A DNA stretch of 64,000 bases from Moesziomyces globuligerus (Eukaryota; Basidiomycota; Ustilaginomycetes; Ustilaginales; Ustilaginaceae). Both the position numbers and the translations under genes were made by a program. Shown here piece after piece: positions 10,342 to 19,449 of this stretch (positions are counted from its first letter, which is position 1; the number at the start of each line of letters is the position of its first letter). Where the stretch lies: NCBI GenBank assembly GCA_030849465.1, contig JARVLF010000015.1, positions 930,001 to 994,000 of the forward strand, written 5' to 3'. The notes beneath the pieces are model-generated. The model saw nothing but the letters and a program-made list of their open reading frames with translations. It was not told the DNA's origin and ran no database searches.

Positions 10342-12207
10342 ATGGCGCGCATCGACAGCCTCACCTGGCTGGTCGGCTTCCCCTGCCTGCTGGCACTCGT
10401 CACTTGGCGCACCGTCGCATGGCCGTACACCAAGGTCGAGGAGAGCTTCACCATCCAGGCTGTCCATGACATTCTCAGCTACGGCGTCTCTCCCACAGCC
10501 CTGGCTCGGTACGATCATCAGGTTTTCCCCGGTGCAGTGCCTCGCTCATTCGTTGGGCCGCTCGCGCTCGCTGCCACCTCCTACCCCTTCCTCTGGCTCT
10601 GCAGGACCTTCGGAGCGATTCGAACATCGGCTGATGCGCAGATCGTTGTGCGGCTCTGTCTTGGAACGATCAACGCCTTCGCCATCGCATTCTTCGCGCA
10701 ATCATGCTTCGACGCCAAGGACCCCCGCGGTAGTCGGTCCGCAACACGACGCACACAGCTCGGCTTCTTCTTTGCCCTCACGGCGGTGCAGTTCCACTTT
10801 GGCTTTTGGGCAAGCCGGACCATCCCCAACTCACTTGCTCTGCCCTTGGTCGCGCTTGCTCTGGCATTGGTATGCCGAAACCTAGGATCCAGCTCTGCGA
10901 ACACGAGGCGCGGCAGTACGGATATCCGGACGGCGATATGGCTGCTCACTTTCAGCGCGATCATCCTGCGTCTCGAGATCGCAGCTACGATCATCCCTGC
11001 AGGCCTCTATCTTCTGGTCAACGGCAGAGTCAGCCTGCTGGGTGCACTCAAGACCGGCCTTACTGCAGCGACGTTCAGTGTCGTCCTCACCACCATCGTC
11101 GATACGTACTTCTGGCAGGACTTGCAGCGAGGGCCAGCCCAGAGCATGCTCGGCGCTTTCCCCGCCGCTATCACGCGCTCAGCTCGAGGGCAAGGACCGC
11201 CTCCGCTCTGGCCCGAACTTCATGCGCTCGTGTTCAACGTGGTCGATGGCAAGAGCAGCGAATGGGGTGTCTCGCCTTGGCACGCGTACTTCACCTCGCT
11301 GCTCCCAAGACTGCTCGTCTTTACATCCCCTCTTGTGGCGCTTGGCGCCCTACAGACCTTCCGAGCCCGCTCATGGATCCTGACGGTGCGAGCGAAATTC
11401 CTCCTCTTGACTGCGGCATGTCACATGGCGGTGCTGAGCTTGCTGGGTCATAAGGAGTGGCGCTTTGTCATGTACGTGCTTCCTGCTCTCAATGTCGTAG
11501 GTGCCAGCGGAGCCGAGATCCTCACGCACAGTGTGTACCGCAAGGTGATACTGGCAGTCGTGCTCGGGCTTCAGATCGGACTCAGCTGGTTCTCAGGTCA
11601 TCTGAGCGCCATCAACTACCCTGGAGGACAGGCACTCGAGCTGCTGCATGAACAGCTCTCGCTCGGTTCGACACTCCACGCGCCGGTGATCGTTCACATC
11701 GATGTGGCACCAGCAATGACCGGTGTTACGCTCTTCCAGTCTATCCACCTCCAGCGGAACGCCTCGAGCAGTCTAGTGGATCGCTTCGCCGGTGTCTTGC
11801 CCTCAATTTGTGAAGGCGACGATTGCTGGATCTACGACAAGACCGAAGATCTCCCCATCTCTGGGCTGCAAGCAGCGTCAGCATGGAAAAGGTTCTCCTA
11901 TCTGCTCTCGGAATCTTCAGCGTGTCGTGTACTGCGCACATCCGAGGATTCGTCGGCGCCTCCACTGCCGGATGAGCAGCAGCCGTTCGAGACTTTGGCA
12001 GCGCCACTGACCTCCTTTGGTGGACTTCGACGCAAAGCCGTACCGCAGATCCTGATCGATCTCAAGCGTATACCCAAAGCTCTTGTTTCGGCTTTCAGAC
12101 CCTCCGGTTCTGGCTCCGATCCGAAGCTGCTTCAGCTGCTGCTGCCACTACAGATCGTAGAGCATCCAGCTGTATGGTTGTGCCGCCGTAAAAGGGCTTG
12201 GCCTTGA
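10342..12207 (+). CDS. ALG12: Dol-P-Man:Man7GlcNAc2-PP-dolichol alpha-1,6-mannosyltransferase
   Basis: Single-exon gene, 621 residues from ATG 10342. This start puts a hydrophobic segment directly before the signature PYTKVEESF, as in other ALG12 proteins. The GT22-family features are clear: YTKVEESFTIQAVHDIL, then a block with YDHQVFPG.VPRSFVGP, many hydrophobic segments, and the HKEWRF motif (H370) with VMYVLPAL following. Alg12 adds the eighth mannose, in alpha-1,6 linkage, to the lipid-linked N-glycan precursor in the ER lumen using dolichyl-phosphate mannose. That branch later carries the degradation mark read by ERAD lectins. The C-terminal 150 residues are less conserved. An in-frame ATG at 10210 is a possible alternative start. 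GPI10/PIG-B and ALG9 are the other GT22 members, but the motif block fits ALG12 best. Confidence 0.95.
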   Translation: MARIDSLTWLVGFPCLLALVTWRTVAWPYTKVEESFTIQAVHDILSYGVSPTALARYDHQVFPGAVPRSFVGPLALAATSYPFLWLCRTFGAIRTSADAQIVVRLCLGTINAFAIAFFAQSCFDAKDPRGSRSATRRTQLGFFFALTAVQFHFGFWASRTIPNSLALPLVALALALVCRNLGSSSANTRRGSTDIRTAIWLLTFSAIILRLEIAATIIPAGLYLLVNGRVSLLGALKTGLTAATFSVVLTTIVDTYFWQDLQRGPAQSMLGAFPAAITRSARGQGPPPLWPELHALVFNVVDGKSSEWGVSPWHAYFTSLLPRLLVFTSPLVALGALQTFRARSWILTVRAKFLLLTAACHMAVLSLLGHKEWRFVMYVLPALNVVGASGAEILTHSVYRKVILAVVLGLQIGLSWFSGHLSAINYPGGQALELLHEQLSLGSTLHAPVIVHIDVAPAMTGVTLFQSIHLQRNASSSLVDRFAGVLPSICEGDDCWIYDKTEDLPISGLQAASAWKRFSYLLSESSACRVLRTSEDSSAPPLPDEQQPFETLAAPLTSFGGLRRKAVPQILIDLKRIPKALVSAFRPSGSGSDPKLLQLLLPLQIVEHPAVWLCRRKRAWP

Positions 12208-12995
12208 AACCCGTCGTCCCATCGATGGATCTCGCGGATGAGCCGTTTCCTATTACAATCTAGAACGAAAATCATATTCCAGCTGGCCAGCATGTAAGAC
12301 TTCCTTGCTTCTGGGGCTGCCTGATGTTGGTACTATCTGTGCTCGGGACAAGTGACGACGTCCTGCGGTAAGCGCCCGCTCCAGGATGGGTTTGAACGTC
12401 GGCTCACGGCAGAGTCATTGGATACACCACGTGTTTGTCGTCAGCTGACCCTCGAGACGAAGAACCGGGACCGACAATCACATGCAGCCCGGTATGTTGC
12501 TGTTGGCGGGACGGTCGGGCCAAGGACCGGTTTGACCGACCGTCGTGTCGCTAGGCATCATCGGCGTGGTTCAAGGTAGGTGGTACACGTGCACAAACTT
12601 TCGCCTCGGCACTGGAGAAGCTGCTGTATGAGCTTCTAGTGAGTTCCCTTTGCCGTCTGCGCTGAGTCGTCTGACAGCATCCCATCAACGGCGATGAAGT
12701 TGGCCGCCGGTATCAAGCATTCGACGGCATTGCCATTTCGAGATATGTTGCTTCCGCAGGTGTAACAGTGCTAAAAAAACGAGAAGCCCAGGTTGCCGCG
12801 GAACCCTGAGATGCAGCTCTCCACAGCTTCGCACTTTTGTTGCTCTTGCCCACCCTCATCGCACCTTCTTCCTTCCCTCTCGCAGCTCCTCTTTGATGTC
12901 CCCTCTCTCTTCTTGACCTTCAGAGGAGGAGCGTTACAATCCAAGAGCCCTAGCATTCCTTTCGTACGTCCCTGCGGCGAGCTCAGACTACCAAG
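12208..12995. other. Intergenic region ALG12 3' / XAP5 promoter
   Basis: 788 bp between two same-strand genes. It holds a perfect 9-bp inverted repeat at 12510-12544 and a pyrimidine-rich stretch about 12838-12925, 70-160 bp before the XAP5 ATG, typical of a fungal core promoter. No convincing ORF or RNA gene is present. Confidence 0.5.
12510..12544. repeat. 9-bp perfect inverted repeat with 17-nt spacer
   Basis: The arms GACGGTCGG (12510-12518) and CCGACCGTC (12536-12544) are exact reverse complements. It sits about 300 bp after the ALG12 stop. It could form a hairpin in RNA or be a protein-binding palindrome; no T-run follows, so there is no basis for calling it a terminator. Confidence 0.5.
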
Positions 12996-14173
12996 ATGTC
13001 ACAGTCGCAAGCGGAGCTTCGCCGGCAAGGCAAGCACGAGAAGGCGCGCGCCAAGATGATGGAGGACTTCGAGCGGCAGAAATCGGACCTCGTTAAAGAG
13101 TCGGAGCGCAACCGCACAGGCGCGGACCGCTTTGTGGGCAAGAATGACAGCATGGAGGACGCCTTGAAGAAGTCGACAATCGGTCTTGTCCACCTCGAGG
13201 ACTTCCAAAAACTGCGATCCGAGCTAGAGGAAGAGAAACGACGAGAAGCGGCGCAGACCAACGAGCTGAAAGCAGAAGAGAGGACGGCCAAGAAGAAGAA
13301 AGCGGCCAAGAAGGAGCGCTCGAAGCTCTCGTTTGCTATGGACGACGACGAAGACGGCGAGTCAATATCCATCACCAAGCCCAAACGCAAGCGGGCATCG
13401 GACGACGCCGCCGAGGAGGCGGATCAGGATGTGACGATACCCAAGCGGGCGAGTCTGAAGAATCCGAACGTGGATACGTCGTTCCTGCCGGACCGGGATC
13501 GCGAGGAGGCGGAGCGACGGATGCGCGAGGAGCTGCGTCAGGAGTGGCTGCGCAAGCAGGAGGAGATGAAGAAGGAGGACGTCGAGATCACGTACTCGTA
13601 CTGGGACGGCACAGGCCATCGCAAGACGGTACTGTGTAAGAAGGGGGACACGATCGCGCACTTCCTAGAGAAGTGCAGACAGCAAGTGTCCGAGCTGCGC
13701 GGCGTCTCGGTGGACAGCATGATGTACATCAAGGAAGATCTCATCATTCCCCACCACTACAGCTTTTACGATTTCATCGTCAACAAGGCGAGGGGAAAGT
13801 CGGGGCCGCTGTTCAACTTTGACGTTCACGACGACGTGCGTCTGGTCGCGGACGCCAGCGTCGAAAAGGACGAGGTAAGTCTTTCTCCGAGTCGGCAGGT
13901 TGATGGTGTTGCAGTACAGGGCGCTGACTCGATGCGATGGATTCGCGCAGTCGCATGCGGGCAAAGTCGTCGAAAGATCGTTCTACAACCGGAACAAGCA
14001 CGTCTGGCCGTACAGTCGTGAGTATCTGCCACGAATCCCAGCATCACACACCGCAAAGTTTCGCTGACGCCGCGTCCCTCTGCTCGCTTACTTGGATCCT
14101 TGGAACAGGCTGGGAGGTGTACGACCCCAAAAAGGAGTACGGAAGCTACACGATCCACGATCGCAAAAAGTAA
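12996..14173 (+). CDS. XAP5/FAM50 family nuclear protein
   Basis: Three exons, join(12996..13874, 13951..14017, 14109..14173), encode 336 residues. Introns are 76 bp (GTAAGT...CAG) and 91 bp (GTGAGT...CAG). The highly charged N-terminal half is rich in Lys/Glu and probably coiled coil, with basic nuclear-localisation-like runs ([18 protein letters not shown]). The C-terminal XAP5 domain is unmistakable from about residue 190: [13 protein letters not shown], a ubiquitin-like stretch, then [21 protein letters not shown], which appears only after both introns are removed. XAP5/FAM50 proteins are nuclear, associate with chromatin or spliceosomes and influence gene expression; the molecular activity in smuts is unknown. 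Its stop is only 47 bp from the stop of the convergent ACT-domain gene. Confidence 0.95.
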
Positions 14174-14220
14174 AGCTATCCTCACCACTGATCAATGCAT
14201 TAGCAACGACGTGCTTTCTG

Positions 14221-14885
14221 CTAATCGGCGCTATGGACTACGTTCCAGCCGTCTTGTGTGAGGGCTGTGCAAGCGTTGTCGAAGTCGGACTGCTTGACGC
14301 AGATGTAGTCCGTATCCCACGTCGATACGGCGAAGATCGAGATCGAGCTGGCAGCGAGGCACTTACTGAACTCGAGGAGGACGCCTACGAGGTGGAACTG
14401 CATGGGGCCTCGGATGCGGAACGCCTTCCAAGGACCGTCGATTCCGTAGCCTTTTGCTTCGTCTTCAGGGCCCGGGTGTCCGAGCTGCTCGCTGAGCTGC
14501 GACTCGCTCAGATGCGGGCCGGTGGAGACGAGAATGCTAAGCTCGCGGTGTGTTCGCGAGACGGTGCAGAACAGCGGCGCTGACTCGGCAACAGGCGGGC
14601 TCGCGATCATATCCAGCAGCGGCGATGGGAGTCGGGAGGAAGGCGGCAGCCGCGCCAGCAAGTATTCATCCGGCTGCACCAATACTGTTCGTCACCAAGA
14701 AGTCGCAGGAGGGTATCGATGAGGGTCAGCACCGGACATGAGACAAGCACGCGGCGAACAGATGCCAGGGGCGGGGGAAGCTTACCATCCAGATTGGGAT
14801 ACTGTGACTTCTTGGACTGCCAGTTATGGGCCGCCGCTCGGTCATTGATATCTCCCTCAGGAGCTGTGCTGTGCGAGGTGGACAT
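14221..14885 (-). CDS. ACT-domain protein (CASTOR/ACT_7-like)
   Basis: Two exons on the minus strand, complement(join(14221..14684, 14786..14885)), encode 187 residues. The 101-bp intron starts GTAAGC and ends ACAG; joining gives NLDVLVQPDEYLLARLPP, which keeps the frame. The protein has the fungal paired-ACT pattern: YLLARLPP, then a segment with RTHRELSILVS, then FRIRGPMQFHLVGVLLEFSK followed by AASSISIFAVSTWDTDYICVK. This is the ACT_7-type fold related to the mammalian arginine sensor CASTOR and to ACT modules that bind amino acids. A ligand-sensing role is inferred; no catalytic domain is attached. It converges on XAP5 and shares a 447-bp divergent promoter region with the next gene. Confidence 0.85.
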
Positions 14886-15332
14886 GGCTAGATGTTGCGA
14901 TTAGAACGTGGAAATCACAATGGTCAGAGTCCAGAGATGCTTCGTTTTATATTCAAGAGCATGGTTGTACGAACGAGCAAAATCGGGGTTACGAAATGCA
15001 GTACGTACAAAAAAGGACTCATGCAGGGCAGGTTGGACCTGCAGAACGTACAGACAAACGCCACGGCGTGGAGGTGAGAAGCTTTCTCGAGAACCTAACA
15101 CTCTAGAAAATACGCCCACGGCCAGGGCGAAGCGAGCTGGACCCGTCTTCACCACGCGCAGTCACATGCACGGGCTCCCACGCCGCTACCCGGCTCCACT
15201 CTCCGTCGCTTGCACGAACTGTCGACATCTACTCACCTGCTTCTGCCCATCATCCGACCCGTCAAGAACGCTATCCACATACCCTTTCCTATCGCCGCAG
15301 AAAGCGCAGTCGCCATTGCGACCGCCGGTGCC
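14886..15332. promoter_or_regulatory. Bidirectional promoter region (ACT protein / 1101-residue protein)
   Basis: 447 bp between divergent start codons. A frame open from 15210 into the rightward gene lacks any ATG before 15333, so it is likely 5' UTR. No distinct motif or RNA gene was recognised. Confidence 0.5.
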
Positions 15333-18300
15333 ATGTCACAGTCGCAGCCGATCAAGCCCGACACGGGCGCGACCGCCACGCAAGACACAAGGAGCCGCGC
15401 CAACACAGGTGCAAGTCTCTCGGCTGCGCCCTTTGGCACGTCCTATCGCTCTACAACGGGCAGCTCGGTGCTTTCCAATGGAAGTCTACTCGATCTCTAT
15501 GCGCGCTCGCCCGGCTCCTTCCCGAGCTCAGTGGAGGCCCCTTCGCATATCAGCATCAGCTCTACCGCTGGCAACGCCTCCATCCCCATGCAGTCCTCAT
15601 CCTCCACCACGTCGTCCAACGGTGTTCCCGCTGTTCCGGCCACGCTCGGCTTTCAGGCACCGTCCGATGCCACTGCCCAATCCACAGGCTTCAGCCTTCC
15701 ACCGAGCGACAGCAATGCTTCCATATGGACCACAGCATCTGCATCTGCGACCGAGTCGCTTCCTCACAGCAAGCGCGCCTCTGTCGCCGGCTTTGATGTC
15801 GACGTAATGCGCAGCGTGCAGCCTGCTCAGGACCCCAGTGCACTCAACCTCGCGCGCGCAAGCGATCTTCCGCTGCCCCCGCGCATCGGCGTCGAGGCGC
15901 CACAGGACGACAGCGACGGCTCGCACTACGACGACGAAGAGGTCCTGGCTGCATCGGCGCACGACTCCTTCGACCGCTCCGCAGATCGAACGATCGAGCC
16001 TCCCAGCCAAGCAGGGATGACGTCCGAGGCTCACGAAGAAGAAGAGGTCTTCTCAAACGCTCTGCCCTCGCCCCCTGTACCTCGGCGAACCAGCAGTGTC
16101 GCGCAGGACGTCTTCAACATCTCGCCCAGCCCGTCGCAGAACGACGACTTTTTCCAGCAGTCTCGTCACGCTGCCTCCAGGTCCGGATCAGGACAGCTTG
16201 GAAGCAACCAGGTTCCCCAACGACGCAGCAGTGCCGACTACCGTGAAGAGCCGCCTCGCCATGCTCCGCCCCGAGACGACCCTGCTCCTACCACCGCGGC
16301 CCCCGAAAATAGCGCCAGCAGCGTTACGCGGAGCACGGCGAGCCCCACGAAGACCACATTGCTCTCTGCAGTCGACGAGACGGCACGGGCGTCAACCGAG
16401 GGCAGCCGATCGTCGCACGAGCCGAGTCCCGACGAGCAGCGCAGGATGGAAAAGGAGCTGCTGGCCGAGGCGGACGGGACGCGCCCGCGCACACTCAAGG
16501 AGGCGCGCGAACGCGCCAAGATGCGTCGCCAGCAGAGCGACACCGTCACGCCGCTGCCTGCTTCTTCGCCGACGGGCGCTGCGTCGAGTCCGCGCAAGGG
16601 CGCGTCGCTCCACGTGCGCGATGTGGCTTCGTCGGTCGCAGGGACGATCGACGAGGAGATTGCGCGCAGCAGCATCGACTCGCGCGACCGCCCCGTGCGC
16701 AATCCCAAGCGAATCTCGAATCGGGACGAAGCCGCCCGTGCGCCCTCGGAACGTTCTGTGCCCTCGGACTACTCGCACGACTCGGACGCAGAAGGCGCCT
16801 TCGCCTACGACTTGCCGCCACAGACCTCTGGTCAGGGAGCTGCCGGAAGCAGCGCACCGAAAACCTCGGACATGGACGACCTCACCGCCGCAGTGAGCAG
16901 CGCGATGATCGATCTAAGCTTCGGCAGCGCGGACGAGACGGTCTTGGCGGAAGACGAGCAGACCACACCGCTTCCGCCGCCCTCCCAGCAACAGAGAGAG
17001 GCGCGCCCGACCTTGCCCGCGTCGCTGCCGTCCGTACGCAGCTTGGCGAGTGTGACGGGTGCGGGCGCGGCTGGTATGAGGTCGAGCCCGCTCGCCTCGC
17101 CCGCGAAAACTGGGCCACAGACGCCGAGGACGCCGCACACGCCTGGATCGATGTCCTTCTTCCCGTCCGTCACCTCGGCGCAGTCGCTGTCCATGGCGCC
17201 GCTAAGCTCGCCGGTGCGGCAGCGGGCACCGCAACAAGCAGCTGCTGCCCAGCGCACCGCGGTGACTGTGCCGAGTCGAATCGAGGTATATGGCAAGACT
17301 CTGCCGATGCCGGCGGCGTTTGCGAGCAGCGCGATCGTGGTGGGCAAGAAGCGTGGGTCGTCGTGGGAGCGCGCGCGGTCGTACGCGCAGTGCACCAACG
17401 AGCTGGTGCAGCTGCCGACGGGCCTGGCGCTGTGGATGGAGGTGGTGCAGCGCCCGGCGATGCGTCAGCAGGCACGCGCCAGCCAGCAGCAGCTCGGCGA
17501 CTGGAAGACCCAGGACATGCTGCCCAAGGCGAGTCATGTAAGGAACGAGGGCAGCTACGCGGACTCGGTGCGCTCGGATATGACGTTCCCCATGCGCGGA
17601 GACGGCGCCAAGGCCAAAGAGATTGTCTCGGTGCTCCCGACCATGGCGGAGTCGCCCGTGCAAACGCCTGTCCACCTGCCGTATCCCGGTGTTGCGGCCC
17701 AGCCGAGGTCGAATTCGACGCAGTCGTTTGCGACGCTGCCCGGGTCTGCGTCGACGGAGGGGCTGGGAATGCGCACCTCGGGTTCGGCGGGCAATCGCTT
17801 CTTCGCAGGACTGGGAAGGAAGAACAGTAAGCGACAAGCGTCGGTACCTCCGCCCACCGCAGCGGGCGGGTCGCCGCTTGCGTCGGCAGCGATGGGGATC
17901 GGCGGATCGCGCGCGTACCTGGCCAACAGTCGGCGACAGCACACCGGCTCGCCCGTAGTCTCGGCCGCTTCCGCACCGTCGTCGGCCAATCCGAGCACGG
18001 ACACGTTCGAAACGAGCACCAGTCGGCCCGAGAGTCCGGCGCGTACACCCGGTCTGCGCAGTGTCGATGTCAACCCGGTTTCTGCGCGGCTAGATCCTGT
18101 TCGCGAAGCATACACCACGGGTGGCACGGCCGCACGGCCGCTGGGTCCGCGCGCGCCGGCAGGACGGACTTCGTACGAAATGTCGCGCTCTGGGTCGGCA
18201 CAGAGCGCTGCGCCGACACCCATCACGCCGATCACACCGATTGCAGGTGCATTCGGCACCGGTCCCACGTTTGTCTCTCGTCTCAGCGGCGCACCGTCCA

Positions 18301-18638
18301 GCCATGAAGGCTATGCATCCGAGCTGCTCTCTGCTCCGCGCCGCAGCAGCCAGGTCAGCGGTGGTGGCTCGCCGAACTTGTCTGCAGAGACCTCGCCGAG
18401 GCTGGGAGGGCTGAGATCGTCCCTGTCGTACGGGTCGGTGCGCGAGCGCATCAGAAGGAGCTCGAATCCGGCGGTCGATCAGGAGACGTTCAGTGCGACG
18501 CTCACCAAGCTCGCCGATATCCTCCCCGATGCAGACGAAGAGACGCTCGCTGCCTATCTCAGGAAGGCAAAGGGAAACGACCTCGTCGCGATAGGCGACT
18601 ATCTGCAGGATCAGAGCCAGGGCAAGCTTCCTAAATGA
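15333..18638 (+). CDS. Uncharacterised 1101-residue disordered protein with CUE-like C-terminus
   Basis: Single-exon ORF; the first in-frame ATG is 15333. Most of the protein is Ser/Ala/Pro-rich and predicted disordered, with several acidic patches. Two ordered-looking islands stand out. One, about residues 646-715, reads IEVYGKTLPMPAAF ... WERARSYAQC ... LPTGLALWMEVVQ and looks like a conserved helical module. The other is the C-terminal 45 residues (LTKLADILPDADEETLAAYL ... AIGDYLQDQ), which have the spacing of a CUE/UBA-like three-helix bundle (Leu-Pro-Asp followed by a late LxxYL-type helix). If CUE-like, it could bind ubiquitin; this is only a resemblance. No signal peptide, membrane segment or enzyme motif was seen. 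I do not recognise the family. Confidence 0.75.
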   Translation: MSQSQPIKPDTGATATQDTRSRANTGASLSAAPFGTSYRSTTGSSVLSNGSLLDLYARSPGSFPSSVEAPSHISISSTAGNASIPMQSSSSTTSSNGVPAVPATLGFQAPSDATAQSTGFSLPPSDSNASIWTTASASATESLPHSKRASVAGFDVDVMRSVQPAQDPSALNLARASDLPLPPRIGVEAPQDDSDGSHYDDEEVLAASAHDSFDRSADRTIEPPSQAGMTSEAHEEEEVFSNALPSPPVPRRTSSVAQDVFNISPSPSQNDDFFQQSRHAASRSGSGQLGSNQVPQRRSSADYREEPPRHAPPRDDPAPTTAAPENSASSVTRSTASPTKTTLLSAVDETARASTEGSRSSHEPSPDEQRRMEKELLAEADGTRPRTLKEARERAKMRRQQSDTVTPLPASSPTGAASSPRKGASLHVRDVASSVAGTIDEEIARSSIDSRDRPVRNPKRISNRDEAARAPSERSVPSDYSHDSDAEGAFAYDLPPQTSGQGAAGSSAPKTSDMDDLTAAVSSAMIDLSFGSADETVLAEDEQTTPLPPPSQQQREARPTLPASLPSVRSLASVTGAGAAGMRSSPLASPAKTGPQTPRTPHTPGSMSFFPSVTSAQSLSMAPLSSPVRQRAPQQAAAAQRTAVTVPSRIEVYGKTLPMPAAFASSAIVVGKKRGSSWERARSYAQCTNELVQLPTGLALWMEVVQRPAMRQQARASQQQLGDWKTQDMLPKASHVRNEGSYADSVRSDMTFPMRGDGAKAKEIVSVLPTMAESPVQTPVHLPYPGVAAQPRSNSTQSFATLPGSASTEGLGMRTSGSAGNRFFAGLGRKNSKRQASVPPPTAAGGSPLASAAMGIGGSRAYLANSRRQHTGSPVVSAASAPSSANPSTDTFETSTSRPESPARTPGLRSVDVNPVSARLDPVREAYTTGGTAARPLGPRAPAGRTSYEMSRSGSAQSAAPTPITPITPIAGAFGTGPTFVSRLSGAPSSHEGYASELLSAPRRSSQVSGGGSPNLSAETSPRLGGLRSSLSYGSVRERIRRSSNPAVDQETFSATLTKLADILPDADEETLAAYLRKAKGNDLVAIGDYLQDQSQGKLPK

Positions 18639-19449
18639 AGAGCGGAATGCAAATGCGGAATGCAAATGCGGAATGCAAAGCTGCGAGTCACGGGCTGGGT
18701 GATGCGTGTTTCAGCGTGTGAGCTAAACGAGCCAGCGGTGCGTGTGTGGACTGGGGGGCGAGGCAAGAGAAAGTGGAGTGTGCAGCATCTGGAGTTGGAG
18801 TTCGGAGGATCGCACAACTCTTCGCGCCACATGCAAGGCGTGAAGGCAATGTGACGGTAGGACTGACACCATCTCATACTGGCTGTGCGGGGGTTCCCCA
18901 CAATGCTCATAGCGTGCTGTGGGGTCTCGAATCTTGCAGTCGCATCGTCCACTCACACTTGCGTCGGTACTGCACAGAAATCCGGTGCTGAGCGGGGTTG
19001 AACAAGCACAGACGGCAGAAGTGCTGTGCATAGCTGCAAGGGGGAGATGGTTCGAGGTGGTGAAGCATCCGACGAGTACAGCGAGCGGGCGCTGAAGCGC
19101 GACTTCCTGCACTTCCTTGACTGGCATCACAGAATGGCATTTGCTCCTACCTTCATCACGAGGCTTCACGAAGCTTACCTCTATCACGAGCCGAGATGAA
19201 CTGGCATCGATCAATCAAGATGGCGGTCGAGTCTAATTTCTTCCCGGCGTGTACACACAAGCACGCCACAGTCCAAGCGCCGCAGACGCAAAAATAAGCT
19301 CACGCACAAATTGACAGCACGCACGATAGACTGCAACACGAACCATCACGCTGCCAAGGTGAGTGCCAAGATGAGATAAAGCGATGCAATCCATGAAAGA
19401 AGACAAAATTGCCCGATGAGATACATGTGGTATAAGGGAGCCAGAGGGC
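18639..19449. other. Convergent intergenic region
   Basis: 811 bp between the stop codons of the 1101-residue protein and the permease. It begins with a 13-bp tandem repeat and otherwise holds only short unconvincing ORFs. It probably contains both 3' UTRs. Confidence 0.5.
18643..18679. repeat. 13-bp tandem repeat, about 2.8 copies
   Basis: Unit CGGAATGCAAATG, two full copies and a third partial copy, starts five bases after the stop codon of the 1101-residue protein. Being in the 3' UTR, it would be transcribed. It is a short minisatellite and may vary in length between strains. Confidence 0.85.
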
